From Pyrinomonadaceae bacterium (GTDB taxonomy: Bacteria; Acidobacteriota; Blastocatellia; Pyrinomonadales; Pyrinomonadaceae): 64,000 nucleotides of DNA. The translations under genes were made by a program, and so were the position numbers. Every line of letters starts with the position of its first letter. Positions within the stretch are counted from its first letter, which is position 1. Below the pieces are notes generated by a model. It saw nothing but the letters and a program-made list of their open reading frames with translations. It was not told the DNA's origin and searched no databases. The DNA is taken from positions 310,001-374,000 of the forward strand of contig JANQRU010000001.1 of the NCBI GenBank assembly GCA_028284415.1, written 5' to 3'. This document shows, in pieces, positions 33,145-42,891 of this stretch.

Positions 33145-34305
33145 TTAAGCGGCTGCGGCGACAACCTTTTCGGCAGCGTCTTGCATGCCATCAGCAGAAA
33201 GAATATTGATACCTGATTCATTCAAGACTCTTTTGCCTTCTTCAACATTTGTACCTTCGAGCCTTGCAACAATTGGTATTTCAACGCCTAAATTTTTCGC
33301 AGCTTCAACAACGCCTCTTGCAACCATGTCACAACGGACGATTCCGCCAAAGATATTTATCAAGACAGCTTTTACATTCTCATCTGCCATCAAAATTCTG
33401 AATGCATTTTGGACTCTTTCTTGAGATGCTCCACCACCTACATCGAGGAAATTAGCAGGCTCACCACCATTGTGCATAATGATATCCATCGTCGCCATTG
33501 CTAGACCAGCTCCATTAACCATACAGCCTATGTTTCCATCTAGCTTGATGTAACTTAAGTCGTATTTTGACGCTTCAGTTTCCAAAGGCTCTTCTTCATT
33601 TAAATCGCGTAATTCAGGATAATCTTTGTGTCGAAACATTGCATTACCATCAAAATTAACTTTGGCATCCAAAGCAATTAATCTGTCATCGCTTGTTTTT
33701 AGAAACGGATTGATCTCAACGATTGTTGCGTCCATTTTTTCATAAGCATTAGCCAGAGCCATCATAAATTTAGCTGCTTGACCAATTAATTCTTTAGGTA
33801 ATCCTAATCCAAACGCCAAATTTCTAGCTTGGAATGGTTGCAAGCCAATGCCTGGCTCAATAGTTTCTTTTAAGATCTTTTCAGGAGTAGCGGCAGCAAC
33901 TTCTTCAATTTCGGTTCCGCCCTCACTTGATGCCATAAATACATTCTTGCCGCTAGCACGGTCAAGAGTTATGCCCAAGTAAAATTCTTGATCTATTGGG
34001 AGTCCTTCCTCAATGAGAAGGGTTTTTACTTCCCTGCCTTCAGGTCCGGTTTGGTGGGTTACAAGATTCATTCCGAGTATATTTGAAGCAATCTCTTTTG
34101 CTTCTTGAGGTGATTTTGCAAGCTTTACTCCACCACCTTTTCCCCGACCTCCGGCATGTATCTGTGCTTTGACAACTACAACCTCAGTCCCTAATTCTTT
34201 AGCAGCTCTTTCAGCTTCGTCAGCGCTTCTGGCAACTATGCTGTTTGGAACAGGAACTCCATAGGTTTTTAACAATTCCTTCGCTTGATATTCGTGTATT
34301 TTCAT
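33145..34305 (-). CDS. sucC: Succinyl-CoA synthetase (ADP-forming), beta subunit
   Basis: A 386-residue beta chain of the TCA-cycle enzyme that makes ATP from succinyl-CoA. The ATP-grasp N-terminus ([38 protein letters not shown]) and the C-terminal CoA-ligase-like domain ([30 protein letters not shown], read in two parts; [10 protein letters not shown]) are complete. The alpha-subunit gene sucD, usually next to it, is not adjacent: the genes on both sides are unrelated. The gene therefore appears to be transcribed alone, with its own terminator. Confidence 0.96.
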   Translation of the reverse strand: MKIHEYQAKELLKTYGVPVPNSIVARSADEAERAAKELGTEVVVVKAQIHAGGRGKGGGVKLAKSPQEAKEIASNILGMNLVTHQTGPEGREVKTLLIEEGLPIDQEFYLGITLDRASGKNVFMASSEGGTEIEEVAAATPEKILKETIEPGIGLQPFQARNLAFGLGLPKELIGQAAKFMMALANAYEKMDATIVEINPFLKTSDDRLIALDAKVNFDGNAMFRHKDYPELRDLNEEEPLETEASKYDLSYIKLDGNIGCMVNGAGLAMATMDIIMHNGGEPANFLDVGGGASQERVQNAFRILMADENVKAVLINIFGGIVRCDMVARGVVEAAKNLGVEIPIVARLEGTNVEEGKRVLNESGINILSADGMQDAAEKVVAAAA

Positions 34306-34384
34306 AGGTTAAATTAATTAAATAGTATCTTTTGTAAATTTAGAAAATTTTAACTTTGGATATAGAAAAAAGCAAAACCGCCCC

Positions 34385-34424
34385 TAAAGTAAAAAAAGGC
34401 AGTCAAAAAAACTGCCTTTTCAGT
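34385..34424 (-). terminator. Terminator downstream of the 34443 lipoprotein gene
   Basis: AAAAGGCAGT (34394-34403 region) pairs with ACTGCCTTTT (34411-34420) around a 7-base loop; the minus strand then reads TTTACTTTAGG after the stem's own T run. It lies 20 bases past the stop of the lipoprotein gene. Confidence 0.82.
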
Positions 34425-34442
34425 TAAAGTTTTCTTCAAAAG

Positions 34443-35063
34443 CTATCTTCTAAAGCTTCTGGTTCTAACATTAATTGCAAAAAGCTTCCACTCTTTTCCT
34501 TCAGGAATATATTCCAGTTCAAATTGTGTTGGCGAAGGACTTGTTGGATAAGAGCCCTTTACTATAAGTCTTTTAAGACGCTTACTGCTATCAACTCTTT
34601 TTGTTGTGAAATTAGCTTCCTTAGACCTGATTTCGCTTATATCAGCTTTTCTTTCTATGAATTGTCTAAAACCATCTTCAAACGTCTTAGGTTTTGTTTG
34701 TCTCTGCCAAAACTTTGAAATTGTCTTATGGAAATCAGAGAAATCGCCTTGTTGAACTGCATCATTAAAGTTCATTAGAGTTTCTTTAACGGTTTCTTGT
34801 AGTTCTTCATCAGAAGGAAGTTCTCCTTTGGATGCGTCAGCTTTAACAATTTCTTTCTTTTCCTCAGGTGTTTCAAATGGATTGCCTTCTTCTTTTTTTT
34901 CTTTTTGACCACTGGAATTAGTGTTTTCCTTACTTCCCCATTGAAATCCGTCTTTATCATTGCAAGTACAGCCAAGAGCAATTAATGCAACAACAAACAA
35001 GGCTAAAACTCCATTAGCCAGTGAATTTTTTGAATTTACAAATGTACTCAAACTTTCTTTCAT
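34443..35063 (-). CDS. Small lipoprotein, unknown function
   Basis: A 206-residue lipoprotein from ATG 35063, chosen because GGAG lies six bases upstream; the frame itself goes back to 35087. The signal (GVLALFVVALIALGC) ends in a lipobox, followed by a charged linker (NSSGQKEKKEEGNPFETPEEKKE). A C-terminal globular domain of ~110 residues (ETLMNFNDAVQQGDFSDFHK; FELEYIPEGKEWKLFAINV) resembles NTF2/DUF4878-type cystatin-like folds. The function is unknown. The metallopeptidase lipoprotein gene is just upstream on the same strand, 37 bases away, so an operon is likely. Confidence 0.75.
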   Translation of the reverse strand: MKESLSTFVNSKNSLANGVLALFVVALIALGCTCNDKDGFQWGSKENTNSSGQKEKKEEGNPFETPEEKKEIVKADASKGELPSDEELQETVKETLMNFNDAVQQGDFSDFHKTISKFWQRQTKPKTFEDGFRQFIERKADISEIRSKEANFTTKRVDSSKRLKRLIVKGSYPTSPSPTQFELEYIPEGKEWKLFAINVRTRSFRR

Positions 35064-35099
35064 AAAATCTCCTTTAAGGTTTATCAAACTTTATAACTT

Positions 35100-36002
35100 T
35101 TAATCTTTTCGCCAAGGTTCGAGGAGTTTAGACCAAGCTCTAGCAGTTTTTTCATACTCTGATGGACATCTCACTGCTCTGGCTTTTGGCAAATAACCTT
35201 TACTCACGATGTAATTATATTTACTCGGGTTAGATCCATAAACCATACATAGCGAATTAAAAAATCTTTGTTCTTGCAGAAGGTGTTCATCAGCCAAGCT
35301 TCTTTTGCTGGGCGTTCTTCCTTTTGATTCGATAGCAAAAGCATCTGCAGCAGCCAGGATTGAACGAACTCCGTCTTCGCCTAATTCTTCAATACAAATA
35401 TAGGAAGAGCATCTATCTGCTGCATCCTCTTCATTTGCTGTAATTGGCAATTCATATGCATCAATTACTGCATGACCAAGCTCATGTAAAAACACAAAAG
35501 TAATTGCTCTATTCATACGCTCATTAGCTTGATCATTTGTATCTCCTACACTTTTAAATAGCTTATAGAAATGCTCCATTAACTCATAGCAAAATGTAAT
35601 AGAGCGATCTCTCGGGTCGTAAAATGCATTGATTACACCGCAAGCCTTTGTTCTGAGAGTAATATCATGTGGCAATGCCAGTGAACGATTTAGTCTATCT
35701 GCGGCTTTTTCAAGGACTTTATTGTCCTTTAACGATCGGTCTAGGCTTTCATATCTTGGATTTGTAACTGATGAATGATTAACAACAAAATCGCCTCTGT
35801 CAGGCTTTTTATTTGGGTTTCGTTGAGAGGTGTCATCAGAAGTGCGATTTGCATCTGATATATCATTTTGATCTTCTGAGACAGGCGGATTATCGGAATC
35901 ATCTCTAGAATTATTCGCATTGGGGCAGACACAACCTAAAATCAAAAACAAAGTTGCTAGAACAACAAGTATATTGAACTTATTTCGGCTTTTGAATTTC
36001 AT
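35100..36002 (-). CDS. DUF4344-like lipoprotein with HExxH metallopeptidase motif
   Basis: A 300-residue lipoprotein (signal LVVLATLFLILGC, lipid on C24). A Ser/Asp/Asn-rich linker to ~residue 75 leads into a putative zinc-peptidase domain with FVFLHELGHAVIDAYELPI (HELGH) and the following ANEEDAADRCSSYICIEEL, the pattern of DUF4344 'putative metallopeptidase'. The aspartate-rich EEDAAD may give the third ligand. Five to six cysteines in the domain may form disulfides. It probably acts in the periplasm or at the outer membrane. It is upstream of a second lipoprotein gene. Confidence 0.85.
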   Translation of the reverse strand: MKFKSRNKFNILVVLATLFLILGCVCPNANNSRDDSDNPPVSEDQNDISDANRTSDDTSQRNPNKKPDRGDFVVNHSSVTNPRYESLDRSLKDNKVLEKAADRLNRSLALPHDITLRTKACGVINAFYDPRDRSITFCYELMEHFYKLFKSVGDTNDQANERMNRAITFVFLHELGHAVIDAYELPITANEEDAADRCSSYICIEELGEDGVRSILAAADAFAIESKGRTPSKRSLADEHLLQEQRFFNSLCMVYGSNPSKYNYIVSKGYLPKARAVRCPSEYEKTARAWSKLLEPWRKD

Positions 36003-36073
36003 TTGATTTTTTTATTTAAGTAAATGAACCAGAAGTTTTTTTTGACACTGAAATAATTTGCGGTGTTGAAATC

Positions 36074-36109
36074 ACAAAAAAATAGGTCACCGTAAATTAG
36101 ACGATGACC
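36074..36109 (-). terminator. Terminator downstream of leucyl aminopeptidase
   Basis: On the minus strand GGTCATCG pairs with CGGTGACC (8 bp with one G-T pair, 9-base loop; 36102-36109 with 36085-36092) and is followed by TATTTTTTTG. It lies 47 bases after the stop of the aminopeptidase gene. Confidence 0.8.
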
Positions 36110-36155
36110 AATAATAATACTATTTTTGTGAAAAACCAAAATTTAAACAAAAAAG

Positions 36156-37649
36156 TTACTGTGATTTTTCGACTAAATTTAAAAGCGTTCTGATAGCAAC
36201 TCCAGTTGGTCCCTTGGCTTGATGACCTTTTGGACTATCAGACCAAGCTGTGCCTGCTATGTCTAAGTGTGCCCATTTTGCTTTGTCAATGAATTCTTGG
36301 ATGAATAAACCGCCCGCAATAGTTCCGGCACGTCGTTTTGTTCCGATATTCTTGACATCTGCAATATCAGATTTCACTTCGCTTTCATATCCTTTTAAAG
36401 GTAATTGCCAGAACCCTTCATCAACTTCTTTTCCAGCTTCAATAACTTCATTAACAAAATCATCGTCGTTACCCATAATTCCGGTGTTGCGATTTCCAAG
36501 AGCAATCACAACCGCACCTGTGAGCGTTGCCATATCTACTATGTGTGTAGCGCCTTTCTTTTCGGCGTAAGCAACTGCATCAGCGAGCACTAAACGACCT
36601 TCTGCATCTGTATTGAGAATCTCGATAGTTTTACCATTCATTGCTGTTACGACATCACTTGGTCTGGAGGCTTTTCCATCTGGCATATTTTCTACACAAC
36701 CCATTACACCCATCACAGGAATTGATGGCTTGAGTAGTGCAATTGCACGCATTGTTCCAAACACGGTTGCGGCACCAGACATATCGTATTTCATCGCGTC
36801 CATGTTTTCACCGGGTTTTAATGAAATACCGCCTGTGTCAAACATCACACCTTTTCCTACTAAGGCAAGAAGCTCACCTTTTTTACCAGTATTTTTCTTT
36901 GGTGTGTATTTGAAAATGACCAGCTTTGCAGGTTGCTCAGAACCAAGAGAAACACTTAAAAGTGAATTCATACCAAGTTTTTTCATCTGTGCTTCAGTCA
37001 AAACTTCGCATTTTAATCCAACTTCTTTTGCCATCTTTTTAGCCCGATTAGCTATTTCTGTTGGTGTCAAAATGTTTGGTGGTTCGTTGGCTAAATCACG
37101 AGTAACATTCATAGATTCACCAATTGCCTCTCCACGACTCAAGCCATTTTTTAATTCAGTAGGTTTTGCATCTGCTATGTAAATTACAAAGCTTGTAACT
37201 TCCTTGTCATTTTTATCAACGGTTCTGTATTTATCTAACTCAAATTGGCTGGTAATTGCACCTTGAAATGAACTCGCTGCGGCATCAACAGCATCGTCAG
37301 CTTTTCTTGGAGCAAACACATAACTTTTTAATCCTAAATCTCTGACTTTTCTTGCTGCAGTTCCAGAAGCTATTGCGATATCGGAACTACCAAATTTCTC
37401 TTCTTCACCACCACCAATTATCAAAAGACGATTCGCTTTGCCTTTATCAGCAGAAAATCTCAAAATAGCAACTTCACCTTTTTCACCTTTAAACTCTTTT
37501 GAATCAATAATTGAACTAATTTGCCCTGATGTTAAATCATCTAATTCTTTCAAGAATTCATCAGATACTTTTTCGTCCTTAAAAACAACAGTTGCCAAAG
37601 CGTCAACCTTTGTACCGGTAAAATTCTTATTTATTCCTCGTGATTTCAT
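36156..37649 (-). CDS. pepA: Leucyl aminopeptidase (M17)
   Basis: A 497-residue M17 peptidase that removes N-terminal residues from peptides in the cytosol, normally as a hexamer with two metal ions. The signature NTDAEGRLVLADAVAYA carries metal ligands and the catalytic arginine. LVGKGVMFDTGGISLKPGENMDAMKYDMSGAA, read in parts, gives the other lysine and aspartate ligands. The N-terminal ~160-residue domain is complete. GAGG lies before the ATG. The gene is monocistronic, with a terminator. Confidence 0.95.
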   Translation of the reverse strand: MKSRGINKNFTGTKVDALATVVFKDEKVSDEFLKELDDLTSGQISSIIDSKEFKGEKGEVAILRFSADKGKANRLLIIGGGEEEKFGSSDIAIASGTAARKVRDLGLKSYVFAPRKADDAVDAAASSFQGAITSQFELDKYRTVDKNDKEVTSFVIYIADAKPTELKNGLSRGEAIGESMNVTRDLANEPPNILTPTEIANRAKKMAKEVGLKCEVLTEAQMKKLGMNSLLSVSLGSEQPAKLVIFKYTPKKNTGKKGELLALVGKGVMFDTGGISLKPGENMDAMKYDMSGAATVFGTMRAIALLKPSIPVMGVMGCVENMPDGKASRPSDVVTAMNGKTIEILNTDAEGRLVLADAVAYAEKKGATHIVDMATLTGAVVIALGNRNTGIMGNDDDFVNEVIEAGKEVDEGFWQLPLKGYESEVKSDIADVKNIGTKRRAGTIAGGLFIQEFIDKAKWAHLDIAGTAWSDSPKGHQAKGPTGVAIRTLLNLVEKSQ

Positions 37650-37703
37650 ATTTTCCTCAATAATTTTATTTAATTTGCTGTAAATCCAAGTAATATCTAT
37701 AAC

Positions 37704-38165
37704 TTATCTAAGGCTTTCTTTCAAATGCCTTTTTGTTTCTTTATCTAAAGTTTTTCGTTTAAGTGTTTCCCTCTTGTCATATAGCTTTTTACCTTTAGCC
37801 ACACCGATCTCAAACTTGATCCGCCCATTGTTCCAATAAACTTTAGTAACTACAAGCGTCATCCCTTTTTGTTCAGTTTGTTTTTTTAGCTTTTCTATTT
37901 CTCTACGCTTTAAAAGTAGCTTCCTAGTCCTCAGCGGCTCATGATTATTTATGTTGCCATGTTTATAAGGAGAAACGTGTGCATTGAAAAGCCATATTTC
38001 GTCGTCTTTGACGGCAACATATGATTCTTTTAACTGAATACGACCAGCCATAATGCTCTTAACTTCAGTTCCTTGAAGAACAATACCAGCTTCATATTTA
38101 TCCAAAATATGATATTCATGGTATGCATTTCTATTCTTTAATATGAGTTTACCGTTATCCGACAT
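37704..38165 (-). CDS. smpB: SsrA-binding protein SmpB
   Basis: A 153-residue SmpB that brings tmRNA to stalled ribosomes. The N-terminal beta barrel starts ILKNRNAYHEYHILDKYEAGIVLQGTEVKSI (read in parts), followed by PYKHGNINNHEPLRTRKLLL and KVYWNNGRIKFEIGVAKGKKLYDKRE. The basic C-terminal tail ends RHLKESLR. The length is normal. The tmRNA gene (ssrA) is not visible nearby. A thioesterase gene starts divergently after ~98 bases. Confidence 0.96.
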   Translation of the reverse strand: MSDNGKLILKNRNAYHEYHILDKYEAGIVLQGTEVKSIMAGRIQLKESYVAVKDDEIWLFNAHVSPYKHGNINNHEPLRTRKLLLKRREIEKLKKQTEQKGMTLVVTKVYWNNGRIKFEIGVAKGKKLYDKRETLKRKTLDKETKRHLKESLR

Positions 38166-38263
38166 AAGAAATTATTTTGCCCTTACATAGTTTAATTGGC
38201 AAGTTACTTTAATACATAAACTTATTTGACTATTTCAAAATTTGAAAGCATATTCTAATCCTT

Positions 38264-38665
38264 ATGGATTGGCTGGAAACAAAGATAAGAGTTCGTTACG
38301 CAGAAACCGATCAAATGGGAATCGTTCATCACTCAAATTATTACGTTTGGTTCGAATTGGGCAGAAGCGAGGTTTGTCGTGCGAAAGGTTTTTCGTATAG
38401 AGAAATGGAAGAAACTGAAGGGGCTTTAATGGTTGTTGCAGAAAGTTATTGCCGATATAAATCACCGGCTTTTTATGATGATCTCATTATTATTAAAACA
38501 AAAGCCGAAAGAATTAGAAGCCGCAGCATAATTTTTATTTACCAAATTTACAGACCTACTGATAAAACTATCTTAGCAGAAGGAAAAACAGTTCATATAG
38601 TTACAAATAAAGATAAAGAAATTTGCTCATTGCCTTCTAAATACAGAAAAATGTTAATTTCATAA
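38264..38665 (+). CDS. YbgC/4-hydroxybenzoyl-CoA thioesterase-like hot-dog enzyme
   Basis: A 133-residue hot-dog-fold acyl-CoA thioesterase. The N-terminal signature VRYAETDQMGIVHHSNYYVWFELGR contains the catalytic Asp (ETDQMG) and the conserved HHSNY. The remainder has the usual helix and strand pattern. Family members hydrolyse short-chain acyl-CoA or 4-hydroxybenzoyl-CoA; YbgC is often linked to the Tol-Pal system, but no tol genes are here. The exact substrate is unknown. Confidence 0.9.
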   Translation: MDWLETKIRVRYAETDQMGIVHHSNYYVWFELGRSEVCRAKGFSYREMEETEGALMVVAESYCRYKSPAFYDDLIIIKTKAERIRSRSIIFIYQIYRPTDKTILAEGKTVHIVTNKDKEICSLPSKYRKMLIS

Positions 38666-38820
38666 CTAAATCTTCTTCTACTTAATCCCTACCCATTCAC
38701 TTTTTGAAATAAGAAAGTCTAGAGACATTAAAATTTATTTTGATGGTGTTTCCCATTTTTTTTCGCTTACTATTTCGAAACTTCTTTTTAAGAAAATAAT
38801 TGAAAGGATAGGTTAGCGAT

Positions 38821-39417
38821 ATGAATAATTTACATTTACAAACACTATCAGTAATTCACAGCCCTTTTAGCTTCTTTACTACTTTGATTGATGAATTTAA
38901 GCAAAAAATAAGCAAAGAAAGATACAAGCTTATAAAAACCAATAAAGATCGGTATAACAACACATCATCTTATGCACCAAAGTTTGGTCAATCTCAACTT
39001 AACCAAAGAAACAAATTACAATCAGCTAGAAAGATTTTTACTATTCAAAATGATTCATTTAAGGAAAGATTTAATGACGCCATGAGTAAACAAACATTTA
39101 ATGAACTTTCTGATTTTATTCGTCCTGGGGTTGGGTATATTACAGCTACTGAAAGATTCTTATTTACTGAAAACTCTTTTCCAACACCAGCTGGAATGGT
39201 TTGTGCTCGGACTGGAGATGAAATATGGCACATTGAAGAAATTGGTAAAACTCGACTAATGAAAGCAAATAATTATTTACAACTAGGAAATGTACCTGCT
39301 ATGCCCGCTTTCAAGGAAGCCTTTATTTTAATTGACCCGAAACGAGCCAATGATGCTAGTGTTAAGACAAAAGGATGGCTAATTTATTTAAGTGAAACAA
39401 AGCAATTAGTTGTTTAA
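38821..39417 (+). CDS. Unknown protein, 198 residues
   Basis: I do not recognise a family. The protein has no signal peptide or membrane helix. The first ~90 residues are basic and K/N/Q-rich (FKQKISKERYKLIKTNKDRYN), probably flexible. The last ~95 form a globular part with GVGYITATERFLFTENSFPTPAGM and DEIWHIEEIGKTRLMKANNYLQLG. AGGTTAGCG lies before the ATG. Its stop overlaps the stop of the convergent hutH gene by four bases. Confidence 0.65.
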   Translation: MNNLHLQTLSVIHSPFSFFTTLIDEFKQKISKERYKLIKTNKDRYNNTSSYAPKFGQSQLNQRNKLQSARKIFTIQNDSFKERFNDAMSKQTFNELSDFIRPGVGYITATERFLFTENSFPTPAGMVCARTGDEIWHIEEIGKTRLMKANNYLQLGNVPAMPAFKEAFILIDPKRANDASVKTKGWLIYLSETKQLVV

Positions 39418-40946
39418 TTCACAATGCTTGCAACGATTTTTTCAGCGGTTTGTATGTGAGTTTGCATTAGTTCATCTTCTTGTATGAAAGGAATCTTTTC
39501 TCTGATCAATTTATATATCTCATCGGTCTTTTTGCCTAACTTTTTATCCTTGCCAATTTCCTCTTTCCTAAAATCTATCCCTTGAGCAGCTGCAAATAAC
39601 TCTAATGAAATTATGGTTTTTAGATTTTCCGCAATCTCTCTAAGTTTTAGAGCTGATGTTGCTCCCATCGAAACATGGTCTTCAACATTTGCAGATGTCG
39701 GAATTGTATCTACACTTGCGGGATGAGAAAGGACTTTATTTTCTGTACAAAGTGCCGCGGCTGTGTATTGAACTATCATAAAACCTGAGTTTAATCCGCC
39801 TTTCTCAGTCAGAAAAGCAGGTAAAATATGGGCATTTGACGCTTCATCTGTAAGACGCATAATTCGCCTTTCGCTGATATTGCCTAACTCAGATAAAGCA
39901 ATAGCCAAATAATCAAAAGCCAGTGCAAGTGGCTCACCGTGAAAATTACCACCAGAAATCACATCAATTTTTTCACAGTTTTCATCACAAAAAATCAATG
40001 GATTGTCAGTTACTGCATTTAGTTCTAACTTTAAAAGCCATTCAGCATAAGCAATCGCATCTCGGCAAGCACCGTGAACCTGCGGCATACATCTCAAAGT
40101 ATAAGCGTCTTGTATATTCGCTGGATCATACCCTCTTGTAAATTCACTACCTTCTAAAATATCCCGCAAGTTTTCTGCACATTCATTTTGTCTTGGATGT
40201 GGACGAAGAGAATGTATTCTTTCATCGAATGCCAAAGTTGTTCCATTTAAGGCTTCGAGTGAAAGACATCCAGAAACATCAGCTAATTCAGCTAACTTTG
40301 TGGCTTTATGAGTTTCCAGTAATCCAACAGCAGTCATCACTGTCGTACCGTTTGTTAAGGCTAAACCCTCTTTCGCTGCTAACTTAACAGATTTTAATTG
40401 TGCTCTTTGCAGAGCATCAACACTTTTAATTTTCTCACTTCCATAAGTAACCTCACCCTCACCAATCAAAGGCAAAGCCATATGTGCCAAAGGTGCTAAG
40501 TCTCCACTTGCACCAAGACTTCCTTTCTGTGGAATTATCGGATGTATACCTTCGTTAATCAGATTCAATAAAAGCTGGAGTGTTTCAATGCGAATGCCTG
40601 AATATCCTCTTGCAAGTGTGTTAGCTCGGATGAGCATAATTGCTCGTGTAGTTGGAATATCGAATGGTTCACCAACACCAACAGCGTGACTTAGCAAGAT
40701 GTTTTTTTGGAGTTTTTCTACTTCTTTTTGGGAAATTATTTTGTCTTTAAATGCACCAAAACCCGTTGTGATTCCATAAGCAATTTCTCCCCGCTTAATA
40801 AGCTTTTCAACTGCTTTTGCGGATTTTTCTACATTCTTAATTGCTTCCTCATATAAAGAAACTTCTATTTGATCGTACTCAGAAAATGCAACCTTCAGAA
40901 CTTGCTCAAAGTTCAAACTTTGTCCATCTAAAACAATTTTTTCCAT
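39414..40946 (-). CDS. hutH: Histidine ammonia-lyase
   Basis: A 510-residue enzyme converting histidine to urocanate, the first step of histidine degradation. GSLGASGDLAPLAHMALPLIG contains the Ala-Ser-Gly triad that forms the MIO cofactor. Y-x-x-G in GITTGFGAF and the QDAYTLRCMPQVHGACRDA region complete the active site. The length is typical. hutI lies ~2 kb away on the same strand, but other genes intervene. Urocanase (hutU) is not in the window. It seems to be transcribed alone. Confidence 0.96.
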   Translation of the reverse strand: MEKIVLDGQSLNFEQVLKVAFSEYDQIEVSLYEEAIKNVEKSAKAVEKLIKRGEIAYGITTGFGAFKDKIISQKEVEKLQKNILLSHAVGVGEPFDIPTTRAIMLIRANTLARGYSGIRIETLQLLLNLINEGIHPIIPQKGSLGASGDLAPLAHMALPLIGEGEVTYGSEKIKSVDALQRAQLKSVKLAAKEGLALTNGTTVMTAVGLLETHKATKLAELADVSGCLSLEALNGTTLAFDERIHSLRPHPRQNECAENLRDILEGSEFTRGYDPANIQDAYTLRCMPQVHGACRDAIAYAEWLLKLELNAVTDNPLIFCDENCEKIDVISGGNFHGEPLALAFDYLAIALSELGNISERRIMRLTDEASNAHILPAFLTEKGGLNSGFMIVQYTAAALCTENKVLSHPASVDTIPTSANVEDHVSMGATSALKLREIAENLKTIISLELFAAAQGIDFRKEEIGKDKKLGKKTDEIYKLIREKIPFIQEDELMQTHIQTAEKIVASIVN

Positions 40947-41004
40947 CAGTTTAAGCTAATTACCCTTTTTTCAGTTATTGGCAAAATATATTCCATTTAT
41001 CTCC

Positions 41005-41042
41005 TAAAAACAAAAAGGTGATTGCAAGTTTACAATCACCTT
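41005..41042 (-). terminator. Terminator downstream of the YHS lipoprotein gene
   Basis: AAGGTGATTG (41015-41024) pairs with CAATCACCTT (41033-41042), 8-base loop; the minus strand continues TTTGTTTTTAGG. It lies 24 bases after the YHS gene stop and separates it from hutH. Confidence 0.88.
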
Positions 41043-41065
41043 AAAATAGTTTTGAGAAAAACGTC

Positions 41066-41563
41066 TTATTCTTTTTTTTCTTTTTCTAACTTTTCCCAAT
41101 TTTGGTCAGCCTTTTTGAGTAAATTCTCAGAATCTTCTTCAAACTTTTTAGCAAAATTTTCACTGTAAAAGAAATAGAGTTTATTCTTAATTACTCTCCA
41201 ATGAGTGGGTTTTCCTTCTATTTTTTTACCTTGGGATAATGAGTATGGACAATATTCTTCAAAATTCGGCACGTATTGTTCTGGATTTTTTAGGAATGTA
41301 TTTTTATTCTCTTCATTTGAAAAATACCATTTCGCACCTTCATAAATTATTGCCGTATGCTTATTTCCTTTGATTGCTTTCTGTGTTGCAAAATAGGCAA
41401 CTGTATCAAATCCGTCAGCTGCTATTTCAGCATTTTCCGCATTTTCCGTTTTTACAACTTGATTCTCTTTTGTTGGCTCCTTGCCAGTGGATTCTGCACA
41501 AGAATAAGAAAATAAAGCCGTTACTATTACTAAAAAAAATATTTTGAATTTTTGTAGATTCAT
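41066..41563 (-). CDS. YHS-domain lipoprotein
   Basis: A ~165-residue lipoprotein from ATG 41563 (GGGGAG six bases upstream; the frame reaches 41599). The signal FFLVIVTALFSYSC ends in a lipobox cysteine. The mature domain DGFDTVAYFATQKAIKGNKH, with KWYFSNEENKNTFLKNPEQYVPNFEEYCPYSLSQGK (in parts), is the YHS pattern (small beta domain seen with copper or heme proteins). The usual YHS cysteine is partly kept in EYCPYSLS. It may bind a metal in the periplasm. It is transcribed alone. Confidence 0.87.
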   Translation of the reverse strand: MNLQKFKIFFLVIVTALFSYSCAESTGKEPTKENQVVKTENAENAEIAADGFDTVAYFATQKAIKGNKHTAIIYEGAKWYFSNEENKNTFLKNPEQYVPNFEEYCPYSLSQGKKIEGKPTHWRVIKNKLYFFYSENFAKKFEEDSENLLKKADQNWEKLEKEKKE

Positions 41564-41673
41564 AAATAACTCCCCTTTGTTCAACCAATAATTAATCAAC
41601 CTGTCTTAAAAATATAATAAAAATAGTTTAAGATTTTATTCCTACGAAATATTAACTTTGATTTATCCAATTT

Positions 41674-42849
41674 ATGCAAGAACAAGATAAAACCCCAGCC
41701 ATTTCCCCAAACCCAACTACTAATAGTGAAAAAACTCTATCAGAAACTACGGAAGAGCAAACTAAATCCATTGCTAATGAGATAAATAATCTCTTTCCTC
41801 ATTACACAGTAAGTGTTTTAGTGGTCATCTTAGTTTTTTTCATGCTAGGTAAATTAGTTGACTGGATAATTACGGGTTTACTTGCAAAGGTCGTGAATAG
41901 AACCAAATCCGATTTTGATGACAAAGTTCTTGAGCTACTGCACAAACCCATCTTCCTATCAGTTTTACTGGTAGGACTAGGTTTTGCAACTTATCTTTTA
42001 CAACAGCCTGAAAGAATAACTAGCATTACGATTCATATTCTTCAAACTTTAGCCGTTTTGGTCTGGTTTCGCTTCGGACTTGGATTAGCTAACAGCACAA
42101 TTGACGAATTAGAAGCAAATGAGAAACGTTTCAAATTTATAACCACAACAACAAGTCCATTATTAAAGAACACTCTGTCAATAATTCTTGTTGCTATTTC
42201 TGTTTATGTCATTTTTCTTATTTGGAATATTAACATCACGGCTTGGATAGCTTCTGCAGGAATAATCGGACTAGCTGTATCTTTTGCCGCAAAGGATACT
42301 TTAGCAAACGTTTTTGGTGGCGTAACGATCTTTGCTGACAAGCCATTTAAGGTTGGAGATTTTATCAATTTAGATACAGGTGAGAGAGGTGTTATCACAC
42401 ACATTGGAGTTAGAAGTACCAGAATACTAACCAGAGATGATATTGAAATAACTGTTCCAAATGGAATTTTAGCCAATACAACAATTATAAATGAATCAGG
42501 CGGACCGCATGAAAAATTTAGGATAAGAGTAAGGGTTGGCGTGGCGTATGGAAGTGATATAGATAAAGTTGAAGATGTATTAATGAGAGTTGCAACAAAG
42601 CATAAAGAAGTCTGTAAATCACCAAAACCGAGAGTCAGATTCCGAGTTTTTGGAGCTTCCAGTTTAGATTATGAATTATTGTGTTGGGTTGAGCGACCCG
42701 TTTTGAGAGGTAGAATTTTGCATGAATTGAATAAAGAAGTTTACAGAGCGTTTGCAAAAGAAAATATAGAAATTCCATTCCCTCAGCAAGACATCTACAT
42801 TAAACAAATTCCATCTTCAACTGATAAATTAGCTGAAGATGAAAAGTAA
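41674..42849 (+). CDS. MscS-family mechanosensitive channel
   Basis: A 391-residue membrane protein. An acidic N-terminal ~40 residues precedes five probable helices (VSVLVVILVFFMLGKLVDWII; IFLSVLLVGLGFATYLL; LSIILVAISVYVIFLIWNI; ITAWIASAGIIGLAVSFAAKD). The pore helix and the beta domain are typical: AAKDTLANVFGGVTIFADKPFKVGDFI, then GVITHIGVRSTRILTRDD. It would open under membrane tension to release osmolytes. No partner gene is apparent. The ribosome site is weak. Confidence 0.92.
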   Translation: MQEQDKTPAISPNPTTNSEKTLSETTEEQTKSIANEINNLFPHYTVSVLVVILVFFMLGKLVDWIITGLLAKVVNRTKSDFDDKVLELLHKPIFLSVLLVGLGFATYLLQQPERITSITIHILQTLAVLVWFRFGLGLANSTIDELEANEKRFKFITTTTSPLLKNTLSIILVAISVYVIFLIWNINITAWIASAGIIGLAVSFAAKDTLANVFGGVTIFADKPFKVGDFINLDTGERGVITHIGVRSTRILTRDDIEITVPNGILANTTIINESGGPHEKFRIRVRVGVAYGSDIDKVEDVLMRVATKHKEVCKSPKPRVRFRVFGASSLDYELLCWVERPVLRGRILHELNKEVYRAFAKENIEIPFPQQDIYIKQIPSSTDKLAEDEK

Positions 42850-42891
42850 TTAATCATTTCTCACATAAAAGGACAGATTAGTTTCACTATC

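Noticed and set aside
36613-37182. 189-codon rightward frame inside leucyl aminopeptidase
   Set aside because: It lies wholly within the well-supported pepA gene on the other strand and has no family resemblance.
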